Shown piece after piece: positions 34,901 to 46,499 of a DNA stretch of 64,000 nucleotides (position 1 is its first letter; each line of letters begins with the position of its first letter). A program made the translations under genes and the position numbers. The notes beneath the pieces are model-generated. The model saw only the letters and a program-made list of their open reading frames with translations, had not been told where the DNA came from and did not search any database. Origin of the DNA: Turnera subulata (lineage: Eukaryota; Streptophyta; Magnoliopsida; Malpighiales; Passifloraceae); the NCBI GenBank assembly GCA_028386065.3, contig JAKUCV010003303.1, forward strand, positions 7,597 through 71,596. Direction: 5' to 3'.

Positions 34901-37900
34901 GAATATCGAGCCTAGTACAGGAAATTACTACCCCACAGTATTCTTCAATGAGTTTTGGCTACTTCGTGATAAATTGGTGGCAATCAATGAGACAGTGACA
35001 GAATTGCCTCTTAATTTGGAAGTAAGTCCCATAAGCATGACCAAATGGCAACTGTTCCTACAGATTGATCAGTCATTCCAAATTCATCGAAGTTATGGGA
35101 GCATGCTTGAAGGCGAGGCCGATGAATTAAAGGTATGCTATATTTATGAGTTTCAAAGTTGCCAAGTGTCTGATCATGGTCTCAGATGATATATGGCCAT
35201 TTCTGTCTATATTTAAACTTTTGTCTTTTCTTGAGAATTATGTTTGGTTAGAAGATCATTATTTACAGAAAATTTTTGTTATGGAAATCCTTCATTTGAT
35301 CTGCCTTTTTCCTTCAGACATATTTGGTGTTTAATATAGAGTTCAAGTGTTTTTGCACTCATCTGCTTCAGCCTCTAAAGAAATTTAATGCTTAATGGCT
35401 ATTTATAATCTTCACTGTGGGGGTGCAGTGGGGAAGTGAGAAGCGTGCTTGATATGATATGTTCCATGATTTGTATTTCTGTTTGACCGATTCCCCAATC
35501 AAATATATGAAATACATATTCTCATCAGATATATAATGCACTTTGAAGTCTCAGTTTCATGTAAGCAGTGGAATTTCTGCCACCAACGTGATTGTTAGTC
35601 AATTTACATGCAGTCCAGTAGAATGTGCTTCAAATCCCATAGGAAAATATGCCTTAGCCCCTGAGGCCCATTTCAACTCATTCACTCTATATTCTGGGTA
35701 ACTGCATGTTATGTATAGAAGACAACGCGTTTTGTTTGTTTTTAGACAGAGACTACTGGACTAAGGTGCTACAGCTGAAGAGCTAATATCCTGAATGGTC
35801 GTATATTTTCATTACGGTTGAATTGCCAAACATCTGGATTGTACTGTTGGTTGGCTGATACATTGTGTTCTCTTTTGTATTGCAATCAACCATGCACGAG
35901 TATGATTCGATAGGGTTGGTTCCAGCTTCTTCTAGATCACATTTTGAATAAGATAGAAACTAGGTTCTTAACTGTCGTCATTAGTTTCACTGCTTTCTAG
36001 TTTTCTATCTATTAAAAAAGAGCATTATGCTACTTCTTTTTTCCTCTATTCTGATTAATTTATAATTTTTGCAGAGGGTTTTCTTGGAGGGGAACCCTTA
36101 CCTGTTGGCAATCACAATGGTTGTTTCATTACTGCATTCATTGTTTGACTTCCTGGCGTTCAAGAATGGTGGGTTATGATTCGTCAACTATAATAAAATT
36201 CTGTTTTACTCATATACTCTGCTTTCTCAAGGTGCCATTGCTAATCTATCCTCTGAATACTCTGCAGATATCCAATTCTGGAACAAAAATAAATCTATGG
36301 AAGGATTGTCTGCAAAATCTGTCGTTGTGAGCTTTATATGTCAACTCATTGTCTTTCTTTATCTACTTGACAATGATACCTCCTGGATGATACTTGCAAG
36401 CTCTGGAATCGGTTGCTGCATTGAGTTTTGGAAAATAGGCAAAGCAATGCACATAGAGGTATGAATATACATTTAATGCTGAGATCCTTTGTTCTAGTAT
36501 AGCTCACTAATATGTATTTGCTTATAATGATGCTATAGGTAGATTGCAAGCTGAGTTGTTAAATTAGACTCTTTTATATCTAGAGCTTTTTATTGGTATT
36601 AAATGACTTCATTTGGAAACCGGTGCAATATAGATGTACAAAGAAATCATAAAGAAATGTCATTTTGGATTGACCCATAGACTTGAGATATAAATAGCAC
36701 TTTAAGGAGTTTGTATATTTTCTGAAATCTGGTTATGCTCATGAATGTTCTTTTGCTTGTTCTTTCAGTTTTGAGTTCTAGGGAGAAACAGGCATGTATG
36801 AATTGTTAGAAGATTAGTTAGTCGATTTAGCCTTTCTTCCATTTCGATTGTCTCCCTCTAAGAGAAAAAAGTCGCATCTTAATTCTGCCCGAACTTTATC
36901 TCACTTCTATAAATTTTGTCCGTCTTAATTTGAAGATGGGATTCTGTCTGAAAAATATTTGCAGATTCTTTTGTTTGGTTGTTGAATTGGTTATTCTAAA
37001 TCCGCTACATTTATGGTTAAATCATTGCTGACTTCTGTTTGCAGTTAGATAGAAGTGGAAAAATACCTATGCTGAGGTTCAGAGATCGTGAATCGTATGC
37101 ACGAAATAAGACAAAAGAATATGATGACCTTGCCATGAAGTATTTGTCCTATGTGCTGTTCTTCCTTGTTGCCTGCTCTTCGGTATACTCCCTCAAGTAT
37201 GAACGCCATAGGAGCTGGTATTCCTGGATTCTGTCATCGCTCACAAGCTGTGTATACATGTTTGGTAAATTCCTTTCTAAACCCCTGATGATTTTTCTGC
37301 TGTCAAATAAAGGGATTGTATTGTAGAAACAGGAATTTGAAGACTGTTGTCCAATATGCTCTAGTCCCACAGTGTGCTTTTCGTTTCTTCTCTTTTGTGT
37401 ATGTTGTTGGGTGGGGTGGGGGTGGGGTGGGGGGGCCTTAACGCTTCGGACATAGTGGTAGAAACTGCTCGACAAAATCCAAAATAAGACAAATTTCATG
37501 CAAACGCGCATCAGATAAGTTTTGGGTTCTCTCTTCACTAATAAGATCTTTTTTAAAGATTTCTATATTAGCAGAAGCTAAATCATATTCCTAGGGAGAA
37601 AAATTTACATTTTCCATTGACAAAAGAGTACAGTGCCAAAGGGAAGCTATTGTGACTTGTTTGTAAACAGTTGCGGCAAGGGATATGTGCTTGACATGAA
37701 TCCCCAAATAATTGTATTGGCACTACTAAATGGGTAGCATTTTAGTGTTTGTGAGAATGGGATGTGCAGATCTGCTTCTATCATGATGAATATCTTTTTA
37801 TGGATTGGTTTGTTGGAGTGAATATTGAATGCAACACTGCAATTACTGAAACTGGTTTACTAGCTTTTGGAATTGTACTGTGTTAAATTTTGGAAAATGA

Positions 37901-38632
37901 TCTTCATTGCTTTTTCTACTGCAGGGTTTATTATGATGTGCCCTCAATTGTTCATAAACTATAAGCTGAAGTCTGTTGCTCACATGCCTTGGAGGCAGAT
38001 GACATATAAGTTCCTAAATACCATCATAGATGATCTATTTGCATTTGTTATTAAAATGCCAATGCTACACCGGCTTTCTGTCTTCCGAGATGGTAAGTTA
38101 TCGTCAGCATTTGAATCGTTTCTTCTTTTTACTGCTCTAAGTATCATTTGGGATCTTGGTTAAATTTATTACTTGTGCCCAGTTACTGCATCTCGCTCCT
38201 TGTTTCTCCTCTGGCTGTATCTTGCTTAAAAGTACTGTTTTAGCAGGGCAGGGGAGGTGTTTGGATGGAGTGAGATGCTTGTGATATAACCATCTTTTTT
38301 CCTGCTTTTCTGAGGGAGCAAAGAAATTAGACTTTTTTTTGGCTTTTATGATAAAGTAGTGCTGATATTTTTCTAACAAAGAAATATCATTTAGTTTGAT
38401 CTCCTTTCCATGTTTAGTGTGTTGTTGTTATGCTGTTTTGTCTATTTTTTGACAGTGATTTGCATTGTCATATGGTGTTTTTGCAGATGTCATATTTCTG
38501 ATATATTTATATCAGAGGTGGATATATCCAGTGGACAAAACACGCGTGAACGAATTTGGTTTTGGGGGTGAGGATGATGAAGCCTCCAAGGAAGGGAATG
38601 CAGAAAAAGAGGAAGAAAAGAAAACCAATTAG
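31909..38632 (+). CDS. CLPTM1-family multi-pass membrane protein
   Basis: Twelve exons join in frame: 31909-32160, 32711-32857, 32981-33098, 33214-33308, 33635-33738, 34353-34390, 34897-35132, 36075-36168, 36268-36458, 37045-37264, 37925-38092, 38487-38632, giving 602 aa; the Arabidopsis homologue is of similar length. The N-terminus is Ala/Gly/Gln-rich low complexity followed by one membrane segment (GIIRIAVFWYFASKFF). A long lumenal or extracytosolic domain follows (DMWLYLSEHDKF, SYWKPNVTINLVDDFTR, PSTGNYYPTVFFNEFW), then several C-terminal membrane helices (exons 8-12; PQLFINYKLKSVAHMPWRQ) and a charged tail. Human CLPTM1 retains GABA-A receptors in the ER and CLPTM1L is a lipid scramblase; the plant role is not established. 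The exon of 38 bases (34353-34390) is small but its phase fits exactly. Confidence 0.95.
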
Positions 38633-40161
38633 AAGTAGTAGTAGTTCCTCTTCTGTCAGTTTTTCTTTTTTGACTACATACATTTATAGGGCACACAACT
38701 GCTGGCATGTAACTTTTGAAAATTCCTTTTTTTTGGTCGGCTTTTCTTCTTTAATGTCATTATTCACCAGGAAAGATTGATTCTAAGTTGGGTATTACTA
38801 TTTACTCTCCCTCTGCCTGTCATTCATTTAGTGTGCAGCACTTCGGTTCTATAATTTGTTGGAAGGATTTCATCCATGTGATGTCGGATGAAAATTTTCT
38901 GTTTTAAGAGGAATGTCCGATGGCTAGAACAAAAGGTTTTTGTATGCAAGAATGTTTCTTTAAAATATTACATTAATGACGTCTGCTATGATTGCGTGTG
39001 GAGGGGTAATTCGAGACATGAATGGTACATGGGTAGGGGGTTTTGTACACAGGATTGGTACTGGCAATTGGGGTCTTTTGGATGGACTATCCACAGCTTG
39101 GACTCTTGGTTGTCGTCGGCTGGAAGTGGAGTCCGATTCCAAATCCGTGGTGGATGTGGTGTTGGGCAGGAGGGTTGCTCCTGCAGGCTATACTCCTTTC
39201 TTCTCTTCCATCCCTTTCTTCTCTTCCATCCAGCAATGGCTTGCTAGGGACTGGGAAGTTGTACTTGTTCATGTCTAGCGTGAGGCGAACATGGTGGCTG
39301 ATTTGTTAGCTCACTTGGGTTATTCATATGGCCTTGGTTATCACTATTTGGACTCAGCTCCTGTTTCTTGTTTATCTTTGTTGCATGCAGACTGGCTCGC
39401 CCACAAACTGTTCATGTAACTTAATTTTTATATAAATGGCCTTGGGCCTCCCTTATTTCCAAAAAATTATTACATTAATAACTGCCTATTTAAAAGTTGA
39501 TTATAAGAGAGAATATAAGTAAATTAATAACGCGCGCATTCTTTTATTTATTTTTATTATTATTATTGGCCAATTTTAGTTGGGGACTTCATTTCATCCA
39601 CTCTCGTCTTACACAAAACTAAACTGGCTATAAAAGTTGAATTTGTGTTTGTTCCTTTTATTAATTTAATCCCCCTAAAAAAAAATCTTGCTGGCTTATA
39701 GTTTGCAACGGCACTAGGTATGGAATGGCGCCCTGCAGCTAGGAGACTGATTTTTCGATTCAAAGTCATTGGTTGCACAGTTGCACTTATGGCGCACACA
39801 GCTTTAACATATCCAAACATCCCTACCCCAAAACAAAGACCTAGGTTAACTGGACCAAACCAAAACAAAGAAAGCCATTGCCCAACAAACAAACATTCTA
39901 CCATGCCACCACCAACATTAAAAAACCACCAGATTTCTACCCATGCGTACACTTAACAAGCGTAAATGCAGGGCCCAATCCAGAAAAATTCTACCGTAAC
40001 TGTGTTAACATTCGTTTCCTTCACATATTTTCCTGTGTCTTTGTCCTACCCTTATGCAATCAGCATTCCAAACTAAAATGACTCAAAAGTGGCCAAACCA
40101 TTCTTCTCACAAGTGAGGTTAAAAGTTATCCTTGATGGTGGCGGCATCTCTCTTCGGAACA
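38633..40161. other. Convergent intergenic region holding a LINE fragment
   Basis: Contains the CLPTM1-like 3' UTR, the truncated LINE at 38978-39467, and the 3' UTR of SGS3 read on the minus strand. No other gene is visible. Confidence 0.5.
38966..39479 (+). pseudogene. 5'-truncated LINE, RNase H end only, with 12-bp target-site duplication
   Basis: TATTACATTAAT occurs at 38966-38977 and 39468-39479, bounding a 490-bp insert. The insert encodes the tail of a LINE ORF2 RNase H domain: CGGVIRDMNGTWVGGFVH, then LEVESDSKSVVDVV and REANMVADLLAHLGY. A TAG interrupts the frame at about 39276 just before REAN, and a small in-frame 18-bp duplication (TTCTCTTCCATCCC-type, about 39198-39233) adds a repeated PFFSSI. 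The insert ends in CC plus A6. The sequence differs clearly from the full-length LINE at 46500, so it belongs to another LINE family or is old. Confidence 0.88.
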
Positions 40162-43100
40162 TCAATAACTGGCAGACCCTTCTGCGCCAGTTTGAGAGTA
40201 CTTCTTCATAAGGCCAGCCAACTGAGTGTCAAACTCTTTCTCCGACTCAACTTCTTCTTTCCATAGCTCTTTCTTCTTCGCCTCTATCTTTGCCATTCTG
40301 TCCTCGTGCGCCTTGATCAGCGTCTCCCTCTCCGCCACAAAGGCTTCCATCTCCTTGTCCTGAAGCTTAATGAAGTTTGCCGCTTCCTCCGCCCTGACGT
40401 CCAAAACAGGGGACAATATCAGCAAATGGTTACACAACAAAACAATTTTTCACCAAACTATTAAACGGAATAATGTTAAACAAAGTGATTTTTGCCAAAG
40501 GTGCTTGTTCTGATGGGACTTCTGCCACTTTAGCTGCTAGATCATTTCACATGGCAAAACTGGTATATAGCTATTATGTATAAAGACCATCACTTCTTAC
40601 TGTCACTTGATTTCTCTTTAGTGTTGACAACAACAATTTGATAATGCTACCAATACTCTGTACTCACAGCCACCTTGTGGATATCATGGTACTCGGACAT
40701 AGTTAACCAACTTCCCAAACCCAAAAGAACCGAAACAATAATATACCTGCGCCTGTATTCCTCAGAACCTGAAGACTTCACATCCAACTCCACCTGATCA
40801 CGCTTCTCCCGCTGCAGCTTCTCAAAATTCTCTTCCGTTACACTTCTTTCCTCACGGATTAGTTTGAGCTGCTCCTTGAAAAATTGCTCTTGAAACTCCA
40901 TCTACAAAAAAATGCACATTGCAAATTAGCAAAGACTGTACTAGTTGCAAACAAGCATTGTTTTTAAACACAACAAAGATCAATACTGTTGAGCGGTTCC
41001 TGAAAAATGGATCCAGTACATAAGAGATGGAAAGGAAATGCCAGAATCCAGGCAATATGCACCAGAACTGCATTACCTAAACATTCCTTCATTTACATAC
41101 AGATGCTACCATAATTCTGAAAGGAAACAAAGCACAGTCCAGAAGAGGTAGCACAGAACTTGACTTAGACAAGTTACTCTAGCCTCCAGCCATGAAGATC
41201 AAATATAAGGCCACGAGTTTAACTATAAAACTAAAAGAACCTTTTTATCAGTCCAACAACATATAATGCTGGTGCAAGGAGAAACCAACTAGTCAAGGAT
41301 TATTAGTTTCTAACATCCGTAACAGTTGTCTTCTTCATGGAAGATAATAATCTCATCAAAAGTTGTAATAAGCCAGAACAATAAGTAGACAACTCCGGTC
41401 GCTAGCCCATTTCAGTTTATGGGCTGAATCATCAATTATAATCCTAAGACAAAATAAACATAGCAGTACCTCTTCCTTGTTCTCTTCATGCTGCATCTGG
41501 GTCCTCTGCCTAACAATATTCCCTTCTTCAGTCGTCCTGCGCAGCCGCTCAGTGACAATCACAAAATTCTTTTCAAGAGCTTTTGAATGCCGTTTCTCCT
41601 TGACAGCCTTGTTCTTGAAGTAATTCAATTGCTGGTTATCCTCAGTCATTTGACTGATCTGACGCACCACCATCTCATGATAGGATTTCATTTCATATTT
41701 CAGCCTTGATTTCCCTGATCAAACATTATATTGTCAAACACAACAACTAGTACTCAAAAGGGAAAAAAAGAACAAATAATTCTTTTGAGGAATATGTAGA
41801 GAGAGAGAGAACCTTGTGAATGCTGATTAAAATAATCTAGGTCCTCCTTCAGTGCAAGGAAACCATAGAGTTGGCGGTTGCCACCTGAGCTGAATAAGAC
41901 ACGGCGATGATCCCAAGCGTTTCTGTCCATTCGCTGTTCAGCAAAATGCTTATGCAGGCGCTCAGCTTCCAAGTAGCCTCTTGCAGAGCTCTCGAAAATG
42001 AGAACACTCATACCACGATGGCCCTGAGGACCATATGAATGTCTAGCTCTCACAGCAGCATAGGTATTGAAGTATTCAAGGAGCTCTTGATTACCCATTC
42101 CGATCCACTGGATCCAATTCAAGGCAGAAGACAGTTAAGCAGCAGAATTGGGTCAATGACATCGATTTTAGCATGTGTTAGCAAAATTAGACTTACGAGA
42201 AGCATAGTACAAGTGACCATGAAAGCCTAAAAAATCACTGCAGAACAGACAGACAGACATGAAGGGAAATGCACCTTGTTATTCTCATCTTGTTCAAGCC
42301 TGGTATTCATAATGATGACCATTGGAGGCCAAACGATTTCGTGATCTCTCTCTCCCTCGTTAAGACCTTTCCACATGCCAAACTGCTCACCAGCTGGGAT
42401 GACAGAGGTTCCCCTGCGGTGCAACTCCTCTTCCAAAAGCTCAGCAAGCTCACGGTGAAGTCTGACCCTTTTGGAACCTTTGGTCTTGGCGTGGGTTATC
42501 AAAGGCTGCAAGCCTCTGTACCAGTCAATCGCACCGGGGCCGCCGTGGCATGCGGGACAGTGCCATTGCCTTGTCGGTTCATTGATTTCTTCAACTGCCA
42601 GGGCATCCATGATGGTAAAGAATTGCTTGAACCACCTGTTGTTCTTGCGAGTGGTATGGCTTTTTTCGCTGGCATCGGAATCGAAGTCATCGCTGAGAAG
42701 GTCATCGTCAGAATCATCGAGGTCGTCGTCATCTTCATCATCATTATCATCGTCATGATCAACAGCATCATGGTCTTCGGCTTGGTCGGCATCATCAGGC
42801 TTGTTGGGATCCGCATCATGATGTTGTGGATTGTGTGAGGGGTCAGCAAGGGAGGGTTGATTGGCAGCAGGCCTGGATTGCCAGTTCCAGCCATGCTGGA
42901 GAGGGGGGCGGATGGCAGGCTGCGGAGCAGGATGGTAGGTATCGAGGTGCCTAGTGGTAGCAGCAGCAGCAGCAGTAGTAGAGGAAGATGAAGAGTTTGG
43001 GGGCCTGGAAATATTCCCTCTGCCAGCGGACCTCCAATGATCAACAACAACAACAGGAGGGGGTTGGGCGGGGCGGGGATTGTTGCGCATGGTGGGGGGT

Positions 43101-43339
43101 TTGTAGGAGGAGGCATCGGGATGTCCCCTAGAATTAGAATTCTGGGGCTGAGGCCAAGATTTTTGGGGATTGCCGCCTCTGTTCCTGGACTTTTTGGAGA
43201 TGACTTCCCAGGGGCCATCGTCTTGGAGGCTAACCTCTGCCACACCATGACTCACTTGTTCCACCTGGTCACCCCACGAAAGATTGTTGGGCTTGGGGCC
43301 CCCAGAATTACCAACACCGGGAACACCTCTGGAACTCAT
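40162..43339 (-). CDS. SGS3: SUPPRESSOR OF GENE SILENCING 3 (zf-XS / XS / coiled coil)
   Basis: Five coding exons on the minus strand: 43339-42275, 42107-41813, 41714-41470, 40901-40747, 40393-40162, giving 663 aa against about 625 in Arabidopsis. The first exon holds a long disordered N-terminus with WGDQVEQVSHGVAEVSL, Ser/Thr/Ala runs and an Asp-rich tract, then the zf-XS finger (CPACHG from residue 261, His pair near 283-295) and the start of the XS domain (VWPPMVIIMNTRL). The XS domain continues through exon 2 (WIGMGNQELL ... YGPQGHRGMSVLIFES ... YGFLALKEDLDYFNQHSQ), followed by a coiled coil in exons 3-5. SGS3 binds double-stranded RNA with a 5' overhang and partners RDR6 in making trans-acting siRNA and in RNA-based defence, in cytoplasmic granules. 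The acidic and Ala/Ser-rich stretches account for the extra length. All junction phases fit. Confidence 0.96.
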
Positions 43340-45204
43340 CTTTTAGGTGCCTATTATTTTGAAATACACGTCAAGCAAAAACAAAACAGAGAGTACAGTA
43401 AGAGACATGGAAGAAGAAGAAGAAGAAAAGCTCGATGGGATTGCAATCTATTGCGGGGGAAGAAAAAAGCAAATACGAAAGGCAGGCATCACAACACACA
43501 AGTACACAACACTAACACTAGAAGACCAGAGAAGAAATAAAAAAAAAAAAAAAAAAGAGGATATTGTTCAGGATTTAGGGTTTACCAAAGTAGAAAAACA
43601 AAAATACACAGTTGTCTTCAGTTTATCAAAGAAAGGAAGGGAACAGGAAAAAAATAAAAAAGAGAAAAGAAGACATCTCTATCTACCAAATACCCACATA
43701 AAATCGTATCACCGCGGGGGTGATACTTTGCACAGAATTGCGATCACAAACAGATACAAGAACAAAAATATACAAAAACAAAACATCCATTTTTGCAGGA
43801 AAAAAAAAAAGAAGAAATATATACATATATGGAGGGAGCCATAGCAGTGAAGAATGAAACTATTTAGACCAAAAAGAAAAGAAGAAATGAAAGAAGAGAA
43901 GAAAGCATTTACCTACCGACCTACCCCAAAAAGACGAAGAAGAAGAAACCACAAAGGAGTTAATAAGTAGAGGAGATTCTTCAGCCTCCCTAGTCCCGTC
44001 CCCTACTTATTATTATTAGGGAGAGAGGACACTCCCCCAGCCACTCGAAGGGCTCTTCTCTTTTTCTTTTTTTTTTCTAATTGATTTGGGGTTTCACTGT
44101 TTCGAGTGAGGGTAGCAGTAGTAGTGAAGAGAGTAGAGGTCCTAGAGGAGGTAGGTAGATTATATATATATATATATAGCAATTAATGATTTTAGATTTA
44201 TGAGAGATAAATACTACTTAATTATACATTAAAATAAAGGAAAAAACTTTCAAAATAGAGTTAGTTTATTTTTAAAAAAAAAAAGAAGAAGAAGAACAGA
44301 CTGAGAAAGTGGAGAGACAGCACAGGAGACTGGACTGATCAGTACACACACACACTCTCTCTCTCTCTCTCTCTGTGCCTCGGAAAGGAAAAACACACAA
44401 AACAAAACAAAACCAAAAAAAAAGCAAGCACACACACACACACACTTTGCGTGAACAAAACAAATCACGTTCCTCCCCTCTGCTGCTACTTGACAGTTCA
44501 CAGTTTACCTTGCTTACCTTACTACCCTTAGCTTGCTGTAACAACCCCCCCAAAAAAAAAAAGGAAAAAAATATCTAGTTAGTAGTACGATACACAAAAC
44601 AAAATATCACCAATTCGGGATTTACTTTCCCTCAATACATTAACTCACCCACACCGCACCTACCCTCTTCCCCATTCTACATATTAAAATTTTAAATCAT
44701 CTTTATCCCTCCTCCCTCCCTTACCAAAAATAAATAAATACCCCCCCATTCACTATTAGTATATCATTATTTTCTTTCCATTTTAGAACAACTCTTTTCT
44801 TTCCATTTGCGATTTTTTTTTACTAATTGAACCCGAAATCTCACTCCTCTTGTAGTTTTGACATAAGAGTGCCAATGAACTACAAATCAGTTGGTCACAA
44901 TTTGCCATTAATTATGCTTCAAACTTGAGTCAATTTTTTCCAAGACAAACTTGAGTATTTGGCACATATGAAAAGGGTGCTTTTCTAATCGGCAATAAAA
45001 ATTACACGATTAAACGACTAAGCGTAAGCATTATATGAAAAAAGGTTAGATTCATTATAGGAAAAGTAAAAATTATTTGATGGGAGCTAGTGCGCTATAA
45101 TTATAAAGCTGTGTTAATAATAATCAAGTAATCAAAAGAGTAAAGCATTGAATGGTTTTCTAACAGTGCACTGCGTAATTTTGGAGAAAAATATAGTAGA
45201 AACT
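43340..45204. other. Upstream region of SGS3 and intergenic sequence
   Basis: About 43340-44150 is the probable 5' UTR region of SGS3 on the minus strand, possibly with a UTR intron (a GTAGGTAAATG donor-like site on the minus strand near 43915). Purine-rich on plus, with an A18 run at about 43539-43556, (TA)n at about 44161-44178, (CT)n at about 44356-44373 and (CA)n at about 44428-44446. No gene is seen. Confidence 0.4.
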
Positions 45205-45425
45205 AGACCCGGCAAAACGGGTATTGATACGACAACCCGACACTGACCCGACACGAAATTAACAGGTATAGGTCAGATATTTTCAATCCGAACTTGACAC
45301 AATAATAAATGGGTTAGACACGACGCGATACTATTATTAAATAGTTTGGGTCGGGTTAAAAAATTAAAACTCATCTACATGTTCAACTCCACACGACAAC
45401 ACGAATTGACAGGTATAGTAGAAAT
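45205..45425. repeat. Dispersed repeat built on ACCCGACAC / GGGTCGGGTT motifs
   Basis: Repeated GACCCG, AACCCGACAC, GACACGAAATT and AACAGGTATAGG segments, with GGGTCGGGTT on the far side. I recall repeats of this composition scattered through many plant genomes; class is not known to me. Both ends are degenerate. Confidence 0.45.
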
Positions 45426-45539
45426 ACAAAAACACACAAGTATACAAGTAGCACGCATGGCACAAAACTAGCCAAAGCTAGTTAATAGTAGAAGAATTTC
45501 AGACTGAGAAAAAAAAAATGCCTAATTGCCTCGAACACC

Positions 45540-46262
45540 ACCAGGTTGCAAAATGAGTTGAGTTGTTTGTGAACTACTCGAGGCTCAATTCGATAATAGC
45601 TCGTTAAGTAAACAAGCCGAGTTTGAATTTGTTTGTAAAAAACTCGAAACTAAATGAGTCGAGCCCGAACTTGCTGAAACTCGACTCGTTAGCTCGTCAG
45701 CTTGCCTCATTTAGGTTGATTAAGTAGTTAAGAAATTCACCAATCATGTTTTCTAAAAAAATAAACTTATAAATTAGATTCAATTAGATTAACCTTACAT
45801 GATAAAATAACTTAATTAGGTCATAACTAACGAACTAGAATAACTTAATTAGCTTATAATGCACTTTATTTCAATTTTTATTTTAAAATCTCGAGGTTGG
45901 AATGATGAATTATTTATTGAATATAATAAATTTATCATATTTTAAAAAATATTTATATCATTATCTAATTAATAAAATACTTCCAATTTTATATGATTTT
46001 ATAGTTAATATGATTGATTAGTTAAATTATTAATTAATAATATTTTTCATGACCTTAACTTGTAATTATTGGTTCACTTATAGCTAAATAAGGCTTACTA
46101 AACGAGCTGAACTTGAGCCGAGTCTGAACATATCAAAATCTTAATGAGGCAAACTTGAACTTAATATCGAAGTTCAAGACAAATACGAGTCAAATTTGAG
46201 CTTGGTTAAATTTTCACGAGCCGAAAAAGAGCCCTCCACTCGGCCCGGCTCATTTGTAGCCC
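45540..46262. mobile_element. Degenerate DNA element with long imperfect inverted ends (AGCTCG/CGAGCC-rich)
   Basis: The left end reads AGGTTGCAAAATGAGTTGAG and the right end, reverse-complemented, GGGGCTACAAATGAGCCGGG; they match at most positions. Inside each end, arrays of CTCGTTA, GAGCCGA, AACTCG and AACTTGAG run towards an AT-rich middle (45780-46070). No transposase frame and no clear target duplication. Probably a non-autonomous fold-back type element of the kind common in plants. Confidence 0.45.
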
Positions 46263-46499
46263 CAGGCACCTCCTTCACAATGAAGTTTGTTTCCATTTCT
46301 CTCTCATCACTCTTTTGATTCTCTCTCTCTAACTTTTCGAATAATGAGATTGAAGAGTCATGGGTCTTGAGCGTAGAATTAACAATCTTGTGCGGTTCTA
46401 GCCACTGGTTCTTCACCGAGTTAGATTGCCTGCTCTCTTTCAAAAGCCATTTCTAGTAGTCTTTGACCTGTACCTTGCCCCTGCAACAGCTAGTTTACT

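Noticed and set aside
43347..43844. 165-aa Lys-rich plus-strand frame antisense to the SGS3 upstream region
   Set aside because: A-rich sequence that keeps a frame open by composition; no domain.
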